From NCBI RefSeq assembly GCF_001723175.1, contig NC_064651.1, forward strand, positions 1,178,001 through 1,242,000: a DNA stretch of 64,000 nucleotides. Reading direction: 5' to 3'. Shown here one piece after another: positions 44,894-55,594 of this stretch; within the stretch, counting starts at the first letter, position 1; every line of letters starts with the position of its first letter. The translations under genes and the position numbers were made by a program. The notes under the pieces were generated by a model. That model did not search any database. It saw only the letters and a list, made by a program, of their open reading frames with translations, and had not been told where the DNA came from. The DNA comes from Penicillium oxalicum (Eukaryota > Ascomycota > Eurotiomycetes > Eurotiales > Aspergillaceae).

Positions 44894-46014
44894 ATGGTAT
44901 ATTACGTTCGATTTCTCAAGACGCCTCGGTTTCAGCAGCAGAAAAAGTCCATCTTCATTTCCGCCCTGATCTGCATCACCACGGATCTTGGTGACGATTT
45001 CCTCGCGGAAGATGTGGATTTGACCGCGAGCTGGATTCAACAGCCCTCAAATACGATACGATCGCAGACAGCCCTGCAATGGCAAGCCGGGTCTCGTCAA
45101 TTGCCAGTCTTATTGGGGCCGCTCACGTTGAGCGGAGCCGCCGCACAAACGGCTGTGTTGAAAATTCAGCTTTCAAATATTGAGCGTGATATCTTACAGG
45201 AAGGCTCTCTGCCTCTGGTGATATCGGCATATAGTGCACCGTTTGGACCTCAGTGGGAGCCTGCCGAACCTCTGATTCGACGAGACTTGAGCATCCCCGG
45301 GAATGTGCGACCTTTGAATATTTGGGAGGAAACGGGCAATAGTATTGCTCGGCATATATGGTTCGTGATGCCTGGGTTCTCACCCGACACCCTCTGATCT
45401 AGCATTCGTCCGGGACTCATCCTTTCCATCAACCCTGCAGGGATGCAGCTCTCGCCGCCGTTATATTTCTGGACCGAGTTGTGAGTGGTCATGACACGAC
45501 CATGCCCGGCCTGGCGAAATTATTGACCCCCAACAAGACGCCACTGCGCGTCGTGGAGCTCGGCGCCGGGTGCGGTATTGTGGGAATCGCCTTGGCGACG
45601 ATGCACAGTAACTGCGAGATCATTCTGACCGATCTCCCCGAGGTCGCCGAGATTGTCACCCGGAATATCAACGACGCTGCACCCCGAGCTCCGGCATCAA
45701 TCACATTTCAGACGCTCGACTGGGATGAGCCGGCCCCCGACCTGGCCCGTCGGCCGATCGATTTGATCCTCGTGTCCGACTGTACCTATAATGCGGACAG
45801 TCTTCCGGCGTTGATTTCTGTGCTTGGTCGCTTGGTTCAAGGGTCTCCCCGCGCTTTGATCTTGGTGGCCCTCAAGCGGCGGCATGAGAGCGAAGCCATC
45901 TTCTTTGATCTGATGCGGGCTGCAGGGTTCGAGTCATCGCACGCAGCCTTGTCGTTGCCGGCCCAATGGGACCAAATGGACTCGATTGAAATGTATTGCT
46001 ATCACCATCTTTAG
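44894..46014 (+). CDS. METTL21/RRG1-type protein methyltransferase (Methyltransf_16)
   Basis: Seven-beta-strand, SAM-dependent methyltransferase of the PF10294 group, whose members methylate lysines on translation factors and chaperones. Exons are 44894-45360 and 45441-46014; 346 residues. It starts MVYYVRFLKTPRFQQQKKSI. A beta-rich N-terminal part (LTLSGAAAQTAVLKIQLSNI) precedes the catalytic domain: VWD-type entry motif IARHIWDAALAAVIFLDRVV, split by the intron; motif I VVELGAGCGIVGIALATMH; post-I LTDLPE; and DLILVSDCTYNADSLPALI in place of the family DxxY motif. The N-terminal extension resembles fission-yeast Rrg1 and its fungal relatives rather than the short Efm proteins. The substrate cannot be inferred. 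Confidence 0.85.
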
Positions 46015-48060
46015 ACGTCATGAGGGACCAACTTGGACATTTGGGTCAGACACAGGATCAGACGCCACGTTTTCAATACTCTATCTCACACTATCCGTAG
46101 CCCTGAGTTTGAAATACTGTTCATTGAGTCGAAATTGTAGACCATCGAGAGTGGGTTACTTTCGGTCTACTGCTTCCCAACCCTGTCCGCCGGAGCAACA
46201 AGTGGTCCGTGCACCACTGCGTCATCGACGGTCCCTGTCCCGTTCCCGTCCGTTCGGGTCTCTTCCGAACTTTCAAGACTTGGCGGGTCACGTCCCAGTC
46301 CACTGAACAGTCAGTCACTTCTTTCAGTTGGCGCTGGTCGATAATATCTTTCGACGCTCTTTGCATTCTTACACCACCGAGAGAAGATCAAGTGTAATGG
46401 TGGTAAAGAAGGTGTCAAGAGTCAATTTGCGTCCCTCATGACATCTCGGCTGTGACCATCCCGTGTGGAAGTGCAGCAAACTCCCTGGCGCCTGCTGATA
46501 CTTGATACTGACCCGATGTCTGTGGCGCACGGGTCCTCGAGGGCAGCATTCATGCACGACTGTGGTGCGTGCGCTAAGGTTCGGGCTGCGGTCTTGATCA
46601 CTCGCATCTGACCGCCACGGAGCAACTGGCATTGTCGTGCAGGTACAGCACTCACTTGTGCAGCGTACCGGAGTAGACTGTTTCTTTATCACTCGGTTCT
46701 CAATGGCCCAGTAGTACGCTTCTGGTGGAGTTGTGCCCGGGGGATCACCTCTCACTGTTCGTTCTCGTGCCACACCGTATCTCGAGATCAACTCTCGTGG
46801 GCCCGTCGATGCTCCTCTGAGACAATGAAGATCCCACAGGCACCGAATGAATCTTGCAGCTCTGCCAGCTACTACACACATGCGCCGCGACGGCATGACC
46901 CGAGTCCTCATTTCAAAGCAACCTCGGGGTACCAGAAATTCGCTCATACTACACCTTCTCAGTCTCTTTTCGTACTTTGCCTGCTGGGTGATGTACGTCT
47001 GTAAGGGTGTCCAAAAGAGGCCAAGCTTGAATGGTGCAATAAAAGGGCTGCTCTCCTGGCTCCGAACTGACCCTGAACCATAGCCGGTATCCTTGGCCCA
47101 ACTTTCCGTCTTAGTCTGGATTCGTTGCTCCACCTGAGCTCTAGCGACTCGGAGTGAGGAGCGGGATCCATACTGCACCACTACACCCGATCCTATCCAG
47201 ACTGGCAGTCGGACTGAATTGTCTGTTCTCCTGCAAGCTCAGATCAAGTTATACACGAGTCCACGGCGACGAGGTCCACTGAATTCCCCGTTGGACACTG
47301 CCTTGGTGCGACCTTAGCTGTGCGGATATTGTACAAGGATTGGCCCAGTGCAGTGTCCTCACGGGGGGTGAGTCCTTCCATGCCCAGGTGGGAGGCTGGT
47401 GCCCAATGCACTAGTCACGAACCAGTCCGGTCGCGACCACTGGCATCTATGTCCCTCGGTTTTAGCCGGACGCATAAAATATCAGTCACTGTGCCATGAC
47501 AAGCAACTCATGATGAATCCCATTTTCGTCTTTTTTTTCTGATACATATATATCAGAGAAGCATCAGGGGGGGGGAGGGGGAGGGGTTTCGAAAATTTCG
47601 AACAAAAGCTTGGTAGGCAGTGAGGTGTAGATGTAAGAGTATGAAATCAGGTTGTAGGCCAGCCTCCAGCTGGAGACTGGAGTGCATTGGAAGAATCTGG
47701 TCAAGCGGCAGAGTCACATGTGTGTTGCTGCGCAGGCCTGGACCGTCCAGCGCCCATTCTGGCTAGGCGTGGGTACTTGGAACGGGTTGAAGAGGTACTC
47801 TTGTTACTGTAACTGACCTACTTGGGTACCCAATTGAAACCCACGTAATACTTCCCCCCCCCCTTAACTCGACCGATCTCCGAGTCGTCCGGACGCCGTT
47901 AGCAGCACGCAGCTCTCTCGACCTCGAGCTGCCTGACCAGTGTTTTCTGCTTGACGATTCCCTCATCTGCATGTTTTCCTTTCTTTTCCCCCACGACGTT
48001 CAACTATTACAGTCGCACAACTATCTTCATTTTGTTCGAGGACTGTCGGTGATTCGAGGT
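46015..48060. other. 2-kb intergenic region upstream of ornithine decarboxylase
   Basis: Between the methyltransferase stop and the putative ODC leader. A 270-codon minus frame (46369-47181) exists but looks like chance (see rejected). Runs of G near 47567-47587 and of C near 47854-47864 occur. The rest should include the ODC promoter. Confidence 0.4.
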
Positions 48061-48892
48061 GAGTGCCAATGCCAAGTTGTTTGATTCTCTCCTATACCTG
48101 TTCGCTCCACCTAATCCACCTGTCGCGGGATTTTCCAACGCCGTGCGTCATTTTTTGCATCTCTTTTTTTTTCCCGCTCGCCGGCGTTACTCCTACCTGA
48201 ACCAGGAGCCCGCCGTGCCCTAACACCGCCCCCCGAACCCTTTTGGAAAAAAATTTTAAAACTCGGAACCCTCCCACCCCCGCCTTCAGACCTCTTCTAC
48301 CTCAACCGTCCATTTTTTTCTCTCATAGTGATCGTTGATCGGGCCTCCATCTTGGATTCCTTGCTGATCAGCGCTTTCTCTTTTTTGTTTCTCAATTGCT
48401 AGCTTAGCAAACCCCCCCCCCTGCCTTTGGTCCCCTCTACCAAAGGCAACCCCACGTCACCACGGCTCCCGTAGCCTCGATTCTGCTCAGCCAAATTGTC
48501 TCCACTCGCCGTCAACGCGACACTCTTAATAACATTCCACCACCTGCTGCAATCGTCCGCTGAGAGTCCGTCCGGTGCGCCTTTTTTCATCCCGTTGACG
48601 CCCTCTCAGAATATTCCCTCGGTTTTTGAGCTGCCGCATAGGACTTCTCTGAAGGTTCTTCCTCTTAAGGAGGAAGGGTCGAGGAGGCTTAGTCCAGTCA
48701 ACTACGGTTGCGACATTTTTCGTCCTCCCTAACGCAGTCGCATCTTTTCACTTGTGACTTACAATCATCTACAACCCTTTTTTTCTTCTCTCTTTCCCCC
48801 GGACTTTTTTTTGTTGTCACGTCTCCACTCGTCAATCTTTCCGACCAACAAAAAAGAAGGTTTATCTCGTGTTGAATCGCAGCTGCACGAAT
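48061..48892 (+). promoter_or_regulatory. Long AUG-free 5' leader of ornithine decarboxylase
   Basis: From 48074 to 48892 no ATG occurs on the plus strand in any frame. The only nearby one (48071) lies just after a consensus donor (gtgagt at 48061). A good acceptor, ttttttctctcatag, ends at 48328, so a leader intron 48061-48328 is plausible and would remove that ATG. The region is pyrimidine-rich with several T and C runs. ODC transcripts with long regulatory leaders are known in fungi; the boundaries here are inferred. Confidence 0.6.
48475..48732 (+). other. Candidate non-AUG upstream ORF in the ODC leader
   Basis: A frame open for 85 codons, bounded by TAG at 48472 and TAA at 48730, without any ATG. 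It reads, in part, LSPLAVNATLLITFHHLLQS near its start and RRLSPVNYGCDIFRPP at its end. Potential near-cognate starts inside it include TTG (48496), ATA, ATT and ACG codons. It stops 160 bases before the main ATG. Published work (Ivanov and colleagues, PNAS 2008) described conserved AUG-less uORFs, often starting at AUU, in ODC-family genes from fungi to mammals. Whether this frame is the homologous one is not proven here. Confidence 0.45.
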
Positions 48893-50313
48893 ATGGCCCC
48901 GACTGCGTGTGTGCTGCCTGCTGCTGATGTGTGCCACATCAAGAATGAGATGATCAACCATGATCCTCTTGGCCACATCAGTAAGCATGGGGACGAACTG
49001 TTGCAATCTGAGTTGACTGCGAAGGAGCTGGTGTTGGACGTGTTGAGGAAGCGTGCATCCGAGGTGGACACCGACCGGTGCGAGGCCGGGGAGGAGGATG
49101 CGTTTTATGTTGCCGATATGGGAGAAGTCTACCGTCAGCATATGCGATGGAAGATGAACTTGGGCCGAGTCAAGCCCTTTTATGGTAAGCCTACGCAAAA
49201 GACACGCTCTCTGATCTACACCAAGACCGGTTGACTAACCCGCATCGGTGGCTAGCTGTCAAATGTAACCCGGATCCCGAGGTTCTGCGTCTCATGGCCC
49301 AATTGGGTAACGGTTTCGATTGTGCCTCCAAGTCGGAAATCGACCTGGCCCTCCGCACGGGCATTGACCCCAGCCGCATCATCTATGCGCAACCATGCAA
49401 GACCAAGTCGTACCTGCGCTACGCCGCCCAGGTCGGCGTCAAGCAGATGACCTTCGACAACGCTGATGAGCTTTACAAGATCAAAGCCCACTTCCCGGAT
49501 GCCGAGCTCTATCTGCGCATCCTGACCGACGATTCCACCAGCCTCTGTCGCCTGAGCATGAAGTTTGGTGCCTCCCTGGACGTGGCGGCTCAGCTGCTCG
49601 AGCTTGCCCGTGAGCTGGAGCTTAAGGTTGTCGGTGTCAGCTTCCACGTCGGCTCCGGTGCCGAGGACCCTCGTGCGTTTCTCAAGGCGGTGCAAGACGC
49701 CCGTCTCGTGTTCGACCAAGCTGCCGAGATTGGCCACGACCTGCATACCCTGGATGTAGGGGGTGGTTTCTGCCATGACACCTTTGAGAAGTTCTCCGGC
49801 ATCCTCAGCGCCGCCTTGGAGACATACTTCCCACCGAGCGTTCGGATTATTGCCGAACCCGGCCGTTACTACGTCGCCAACGCGTTCACCCTGGCGGCTA
49901 ATGTGATTGCTCGCCGTGACCTCCCGGACCCACTGGACCCGTCGCGCACTGCGTACATGTTGTACTTGAATGATGGTGTGTATGGCAACTTCTCCAACAT
50001 CATCTTCGACCATCAGCACCCGGTTGCCAAGGTGCTTCAATGTGCTGCCGATTCGGCCCAGTTGGGATATCCCAGCTCTCCGGCCGGGGAGATCAACTCG
50101 TACTCGATTTGGGGCCCGACCTGCGACGGCATCGATGTGATTACCCAGCGCATTGATCTGCCGGGGCTCCTGAATACGGGAGACTGGCTGTACTTTGAGG
50201 AGATGGGCGCCTACACCAAGTGCAGTGCCACTCGCTTCAACGGATTCTCCGACAACCATGAGGTGATTTACATTTCCAGCGAGGCGGGTGCTTCAGCCCT
50301 GCTGAACTACTAG
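48893..50313 (+). CDS. SPE1: Ornithine decarboxylase
   Basis: PLP-dependent fold type III decarboxylase that converts ornithine to putrescine, the entry step of polyamine synthesis in the cytosol. Exons are 48893-49184 and 49256-50313; 449 residues from MAPTACVLPAADVCHIKN. The frame upstream of the ATG has no other ATG, so the start is clear. Pyridoxal lysine: VKPFYAVKCNPDPEVLRLM, about Lys100, with the intron falling in the Ala codon just before it. Other signatures: FDCASKSEIDLAL, VSFHVGSGAEDPRAFLKAV, TLDVGGGFCHD, RIIAEPGRYYVANAFTLAAN and the catalytic Cys in SIWGPTCDGIDVI (about Cys387). The enzyme acts as a dimer and is degraded through antizyme in fungi. The leader (see separate entries) suggests translational control as well. 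Confidence 0.97.
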
Positions 50314-50819
50314 ATTCTGGAGAGAGTACTGGCTGCTGTCATTATTGTTTCTTCTTGATGGCTTTCTTTGCGCCTTTTTGTATGATTGATGTAGCATGGA
50401 TGGGCTTGACACTGGTTGTTCTCTCGGAGTGCCGCTAGTGTTGTATAGTCGACCCTGTTTGCGATGGACCCTTGGCTCTGTCACGGATCCCCTGCTGGTT
50501 CCGTTCTTTGATCATCAACGTTCGTTAAAATAGACTTGTGTTCTGCGTTCTGCATTCTGCGGTTGGCCTGTAAAAGCGCGATAGAACTGGTTTTTTCACT
50601 TGGTCTTACTGTCTTTGCGTCCCTGGATAGAAAAAAAAGCAAGGCATGTGAACGTTGAACTTTTTGTCTTCTATATCTCGGTCATAGCACGTTGACCTCG
50701 TAAGACGGGCGAATCTCCTTTCCGCCCTGGCGTGTGTCTCGTCATATGCAATCATCATGGGTGTATCGTCTATCGATCTATCGTCTAGATGCGCGCGGTC
50801 TATACAGGTATCCACCGGA
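50314..50819. other. 3' flanks of convergent ODC and CobW genes
   Basis: About 500 bp between stop codons. The minus frame 50606-50917 overlaps only non-coding sequence and the end of the CobW gene. No gene seen. Confidence 0.4.
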
Positions 50820-51905
50820 TCACACCAATCGCTCCACCACCAGATCGGCCGGTTCGTTGCCAGCAACCTGCACCAAATCACCGGCCTCCAACTTCTTCTT
50901 CCACTTGGCGGATTCATACCGTGCCAGGATGAGAGTCAAGCGCGCCGCCACTGCCTCGTCGGCCGACTCTGCCACCACGGCGGAGGGAGTACAGGTCCAC
51001 CGACCAAATGCCCAGTTGAGAATATAATACTTGGACTCGACCGACTGGTCCGGTCTCCTGGACTCGGGTTCATCGGATGATTCGAGAGGCGGCGTGGCCG
51101 CGGCGCACCGCAGAATTCCCTTGATCCGATAGACTTCCTCCCGGGGCGCCAAGCGCAACAGTCGCTCCAAACCATCCACATCCACCACTTTACCCGACGC
51201 ATTCTTCAATTGCATGGAGAGCACCTCGACTTCCGACTGATGGTCATGCTTATGGTCATGTCCATGATCCTGATCATGGACCACCCCACCCTCCTTGGCA
51301 AACAAGGCGCCGTCCATTCCCAAAAACACATCCTTATCCACGAATCCCCGATCCGACTTGACCCACGGCGTCTCCACCCCCAAATCACCCACTCGATCCA
51401 AACACACATCCAACTTGCGCTCCCCGGCCACCTCCCACTTGTTCATGACGATCAGATCCGTATACTGCGCCTGCAATTTCGCCGTGTAGCTGGTATCTTC
51501 GTAGCCGGCCCAATTCTCCACGTCGATCACACTGATGACTCCGTCCAGCACGAACGGTGCGCCCTCCCGCGCCAACCGGTTCACTTCCATGGCGAGAGTG
51601 GCGGGGAATGCACTCCCCGAGGTCTCGATGATGATGCGGTCGGGATGGACAGTGGATCGGAGCTGCTCGAGGGCATCGCTGAGTTGGCCGACGAGGTTGC
51701 AGCAGATGCAGCCGTTGAGGAGTTCGCGGACGCCGGAGATGGAGGAAGTGGCGGCGAGTTGGGAGTCGACGGCCACATCGCCGAATTCGTTTTTGAGGAG
51801 GGCAAGTTTATAGGTGGGAGGGAGTTGGGGGATGAGGTTGAGGAGGAGGGTGGTTTTGCCGGATCCGAGGAAGCCCGTGACGATGGTGATTGGGATGGGT
51901 GCCAT
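50820..51905 (-). CDS. CobW/COG0523 metallochaperone GTPase
   Basis: G3E-family P-loop GTPase of the COG0523 group; members deliver zinc or other metals to target enzymes. Single exon, 361 residues. The Walker A loop is near the N-terminus: ITIVTGFLGSGKTTLLLNLI. The metal-binding CxCC motif is in LLNGCICCNLVGQLSDALEQ. Walker B-type and switch residues are in DRIIIETSGSAFPATLAMEV, and the guanine-specifying NKxD-type segment is DLIVMNKWEVAGERK. A His-rich linker (HDQDHGHDHKHDHQ) sits between the GTPase domain and the C-terminal CobW_C domain, and probably binds metal. The C-terminal domain ends EPADLVVERLV. It is convergent with ODC. Whether it serves zinc or another metal is not decided by sequence alone. 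Confidence 0.94.
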   Translation of the reverse strand: MAPIPITIVTGFLGSGKTTLLLNLIPQLPPTYKLALLKNEFGDVAVDSQLAATSSISGVRELLNGCICCNLVGQLSDALEQLRSTVHPDRIIIETSGSAFPATLAMEVNRLAREGAPFVLDGVISVIDVENWAGYEDTSYTAKLQAQYTDLIVMNKWEVAGERKLDVCLDRVGDLGVETPWVKSDRGFVDKDVFLGMDGALFAKEGGVVHDQDHGHDHKHDHQSEVEVLSMQLKNASGKVVDVDGLERLLRLAPREEVYRIKGILRCAAATPPLESSDEPESRRPDQSVESKYYILNWAFGRWTCTPSAVVAESADEAVAARLTLILARYESAKWKKKLEAGDLVQVAGNEPADLVVERLV

Positions 51906-54329
51906 CGTGGGTGGTGGTAGGAGGAGGAGGAGGGGCTAGTTGTGATGGTGTAAAACCGTGATCGACACAGCGGGTGGTCTGACGGCGGAGGAGGATGAAT
52001 TCCAGGTGCGATCGTCGCCGTTGATCTTCCAAGCGGTCGAGTTTGAGCAAGTGTGTTTTGGTTTTGTGGTGGTGTGTAGACTGGCCACTCCGCGAAGAAG
52101 TAGAGGAAGTAGGGGAAAAAAAAGGTCTGTAAAAAAGCTGGTCCTGTCACAACAAAAGACCGAACGAATCAACGGGGCGGAAAGGCAGGAACGTGGAAGC
52201 CGAGAGTGGACACCCACGTTGATTGCGAGTGTGAACTGGGTTTGGGTCTCTTCACTCGTACAGCGAGGAAAGATGAAAACTCTCGTATCGTGAAGTGATT
52301 GTTGAGAATACCACTAACATACTTATGACCCCACCACACCCCTTACAGAGTCTTGTTGAACTGATACTCGACTCAGTCCATTCCGCTGCTGCGGACTCGA
52401 TTATTTTTACTGACCGGCGGGCGGGGGCGCCCGCGCTGGGTGGGGGCTCCCACGACCAGCGCATCATCGGTGCTCGGAAACGAAGCGTGGTTTCGAGGTT
52501 GGATGCTTCCATATGGTTTTATGACAAGTTCTCCTTCACTATTATCTGTCTCTAATGTCTCGTTTAGGAGAATGTGAGGCCAGTGGCAAGTGTGGACTAC
52601 CGGAATCACTCGGCAGTGGGGACTGCAGTCGAGGGATATTCCTGTCTGCTGTCTGCTGTCTGCTGTACGCAGTCTGATGTCCAGCGTTTGACATGGGATG
52701 TCCGTGACGATGACCCAATTACAAGATGGGTGTTGGATTTTTTTTTTTTTGCTGTGATCCCCTTGAAGACGGGACTGCGAGGAACAAATTGTTAGAGTGT
52801 CAACCTGTCCTGGTTGGTGATCCGGGTGAAAGTCCACTCTGACGAGGGTAGAGGGACGTCAACACTGTCTTGGCACATGCACCCACACTCCTCGTGGAGG
52901 AAGAGATCCAGGTGTCGCCATTAAGGGATATTGGCCACATTGGAAGGTGTACGGTTTCCCTGGTCTCTGTCCTATATAATGCAATGACTATTACATGAAT
53001 ATGTCGTCGTCCCTTCACACAAATCTCTCTGCAAAATCAACTCGACTACGGGGTGCTTGTTTCAATGCCGTCTATAACATGATCGTCTCCGTGTCCACCG
53101 AGCACTAGGCATCCAAAATAATCCCGAAGATCCTACAGGTACGTAGTAGATACCCATCAGATGAAATGCCCACACAATCAATCATCATTTCCCCCCAAAG
53201 GCCATGATCATCATCAACGGCCTCGCCTTCGATGGATCCCAGCGACGTCATTGCACGTTGCGGGCGACGGATGTGCCCACATTGCGCGCGCAACGACGAT
53301 CCACCTTCATCTCACGCAACACCCGCTCTTTGCCAACCGGAGTCAGCCCGGGGCTAGAGGGGACAACCATTGGGGATGCAGGTGTATACAGTGACACACT
53401 ATAATACTCTACAGAGCCGTCCACCCACACTGACAGGACAAGGCCTTTGGCACGCGTGGCTGATTGACAGCCCTCCAGTGAGAGGCGATCAGGCGGCCAT
53501 TTCTGGTGTCGTTCAATCTGCTGCCCCACTCTTTTTCTTGGCTGTCGCGAGGGTCCTGTTCTCGTCTCGACTGTGGGGTGTTTTTCCTTTGAAACGAAGA
53601 GCAGAGGAGATTGCCGACACGAAAGTCGATTGAGGAAAAACAGGTGAAGAGGCAGGGGGAGAAGAAGAAAAAGCACTCCTTCACCAGAAAGGTGACTGTC
53701 TCTCGGTGGTAGGAATTGCAACAGAAAGGGATATACGGAGGAGACAGAGAGAGACAGAATGGGAGAGGAAACCAGAGGCAGCAGGCAACGACGAAAAATG
53801 GCGTAACGCTCAGAAACCGGGGGCCCAGACGGGGCTTTTATTTTTATTCTTTTTATTCTTTTATTTTTCTTTTCCTCTCTCTCTGGTCCTGATTTCGCGG
53901 CCGCTAAATATCCAGCCTATCGCGCAACTGTAACCAACTGGATCTCCAGCCCTACGTCAAACTCGTGTTCAGCCCTATCGTGCCAGACACTCCGACGCTG
54001 TCAACTCGGATGCTTTTGAATCTCTCCTCACTTCCCCCAGTTCTTCTCTTTGAAACACAGGCCTTGAGACTTTTCAAAAGCCTAGTTTTCAATCCATCTG
54101 ATTCTCTTTTCCCGATTTACTCTTTCTTCTTTCCTTTCTTTCTGATCTGATCTTTCTCTTTCAATTCTGATTGTATACGATCCGTGTTGATCATTTTGTT
54201 CGATCGGTCAACTGCCTCGGGACGGGTCCCTCTCTCTCCCAAATACTCAGTAGTCACACTATTTGCATAGTCGACCGTGACCGTCGCCCATCTACGAGCT
54301 TAGAGCCTTTCCAAATTCAACCTCTGATC
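51906..54329. promoter_or_regulatory. 2.4-kb intergenic region between divergent genes
   Basis: Between the CobW start (minus) and the Ser/Thr-rich small protein (plus). Includes a 13-base T-run near 52738-52750 and a T-rich/CT-rich block at 53835-53883 and 54030-54160 that probably is the promoter and leader of the plus gene. Frames such as 53248-53721 and 51581-52150 lack family character. No gene supported. Confidence 0.4.
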
Positions 54330-55050
54330 ATGGACAATCCCCACACCTCACTCTCCTCTTCGCCCTCGCGCACCTCAACGGGGGAAACGACCTCATCCGA
54401 AGTCAACCAACAATACTCGTCACCCTCTACCACGACCACCACCACCACCACCGACACAAAGGCATCCTCCTCCTCTGCCACCTCCGCCTCCACCTCCGAC
54501 TCCGCTTCGGCCTCTTCCTCATCAATCATCACCACCCTGCAGCAAAACGTCTCATCCCTCGCCGGTCCCCAATTCAACCTGGTCAAAGACGCCGTCAACG
54601 AGAATATCGTCCCCGTCGCCAGTGAAGCCCTCCAATCCACCCAGTCGGCGGTGCGCGAAATCATCCGCAAGGTGTCTCCGGAATCAGAAGCCGAACCTCA
54701 AAAGGGTATGTATCATGAATAATGAGGGGGTGGTCACTTGGGACCTCGTCCATCGCATCCATACCTACAACCTTGCTCCCCTTCCTCCTCTCCTTCTCTC
54801 CTTTTAGTGAAGACAAACAAATAAGAATTGTCCTGCCAGGTTCCATATTTTGAATCTTTCTGCTTCTGCCCCCACCCCTTCAAAAAAAGAGAATTCACAA
54901 GGACGGTGGATGCTAATATATTGCCATCTAGGCCTTGATCCATCTCACCCGGATTATAAGTACATCGAACAGATGCCCGATGAACAGATATGTGACTTTC
55001 TACGGTACAAGCATCGCAGTACAGCACCCGAGCCCCTACGCAATGAATGA
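54330..55050 (+). CDS. Small Ser/Thr-rich fungal protein of unknown function
   Basis: Exons 54330-54705 and 54932-55050 join in frame to 164 residues. The ATG at 54330 (MDNPHTSLSSSPSRTSTGET) is chosen over 54171 because the upstream codons look like leader. The first 70 residues are a low-complexity Ser/Thr tract with a run of Thr codons (ACC repeats). A helical middle follows (IITTLQQNVSSLAGPQFNLV, then VKDAVNENIVPVASEALQST). After the 226-bp intron the C-terminus reads GLDPSHPDYKYIEQMPDEQI followed by CDFLRYKHRS. That last block is coding-like and resembles a conserved tail of fungal proteins whose function I do not know. Disorder-prone N-terminus plus an amphipathic helix suggests lipid or protein binding, but this is inference. 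Confidence 0.7.
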
Positions 55051-55594
55051 TATCGCGGCGGTGTGAGGGAGACGTGTGATTGTCATGCTGTGTCATGGCA
55101 TGTCATTCTCTCCTCGCAGACTGAGGTTTATGACAGAAGGACGGCGTTGCATACGGCGCGGGCGTTGATCTTGTTTTTTCCCCCTTTGGTTTCTTGATTT
55201 GTTTTTTTTTTCTGCTCATTTACGCAGGGGATTGTCACATGTTTGTGCGTACCGATCGAATCATGTGTGTTCTGATTGATGGATGGGAAATACATAATGT
55301 GATTGTACCGAAGTCAAGACCAACTTGCTGGATCAAATCCCATTTTCAAACTGCCCGTTCCTCCGTCCTCCAATTGACCCTCTCCCCGAGTACAAGTTGC
55401 ACAAAGCAGACCATGTGATCCTTAGCTATATCAAAGAGACAGATAGCAGGTGCCTAATTTACCGTATTCACATATTTCACAAGTCAGATGAAAAATCAGG
55501 CGCTTGGCAAGGTGCATAGGTACCCATCCTTAAAGCACTGTACACTGTACACTGTGTACAGTATAGTCCACTAAATTGGAATCTCTTTTTTTTT
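55051..55594. other. 3' flanks of convergent genes
   Basis: 540 bp between two stops. A small near-palindromic run (acactgtacactgtacactgtgtacagt-like) lies at 55533-55562. No gene. Confidence 0.4.

Noticed and set aside
46369..47181. 270-codon minus-strand open frame upstream of ODC
   Set aside because: It is rich in Arg, Ser, Cys and Thr without order, has no recognisable motif, and no membrane or domain pattern. In GC-balanced intergenic DNA such a frame can arise by chance. Expression data could reopen it.
49252..50259. 335-codon open frame antisense to ornithine decarboxylase
   Set aside because: It mirrors the codon bias of the ODC exon on the opposite strand and has no family character.
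51210..51920. 236-codon open frame antisense to the CobW gene
   Set aside because: A shadow of the CobW coding strand, with Glu/Gly-rich composition mirroring the real codons.
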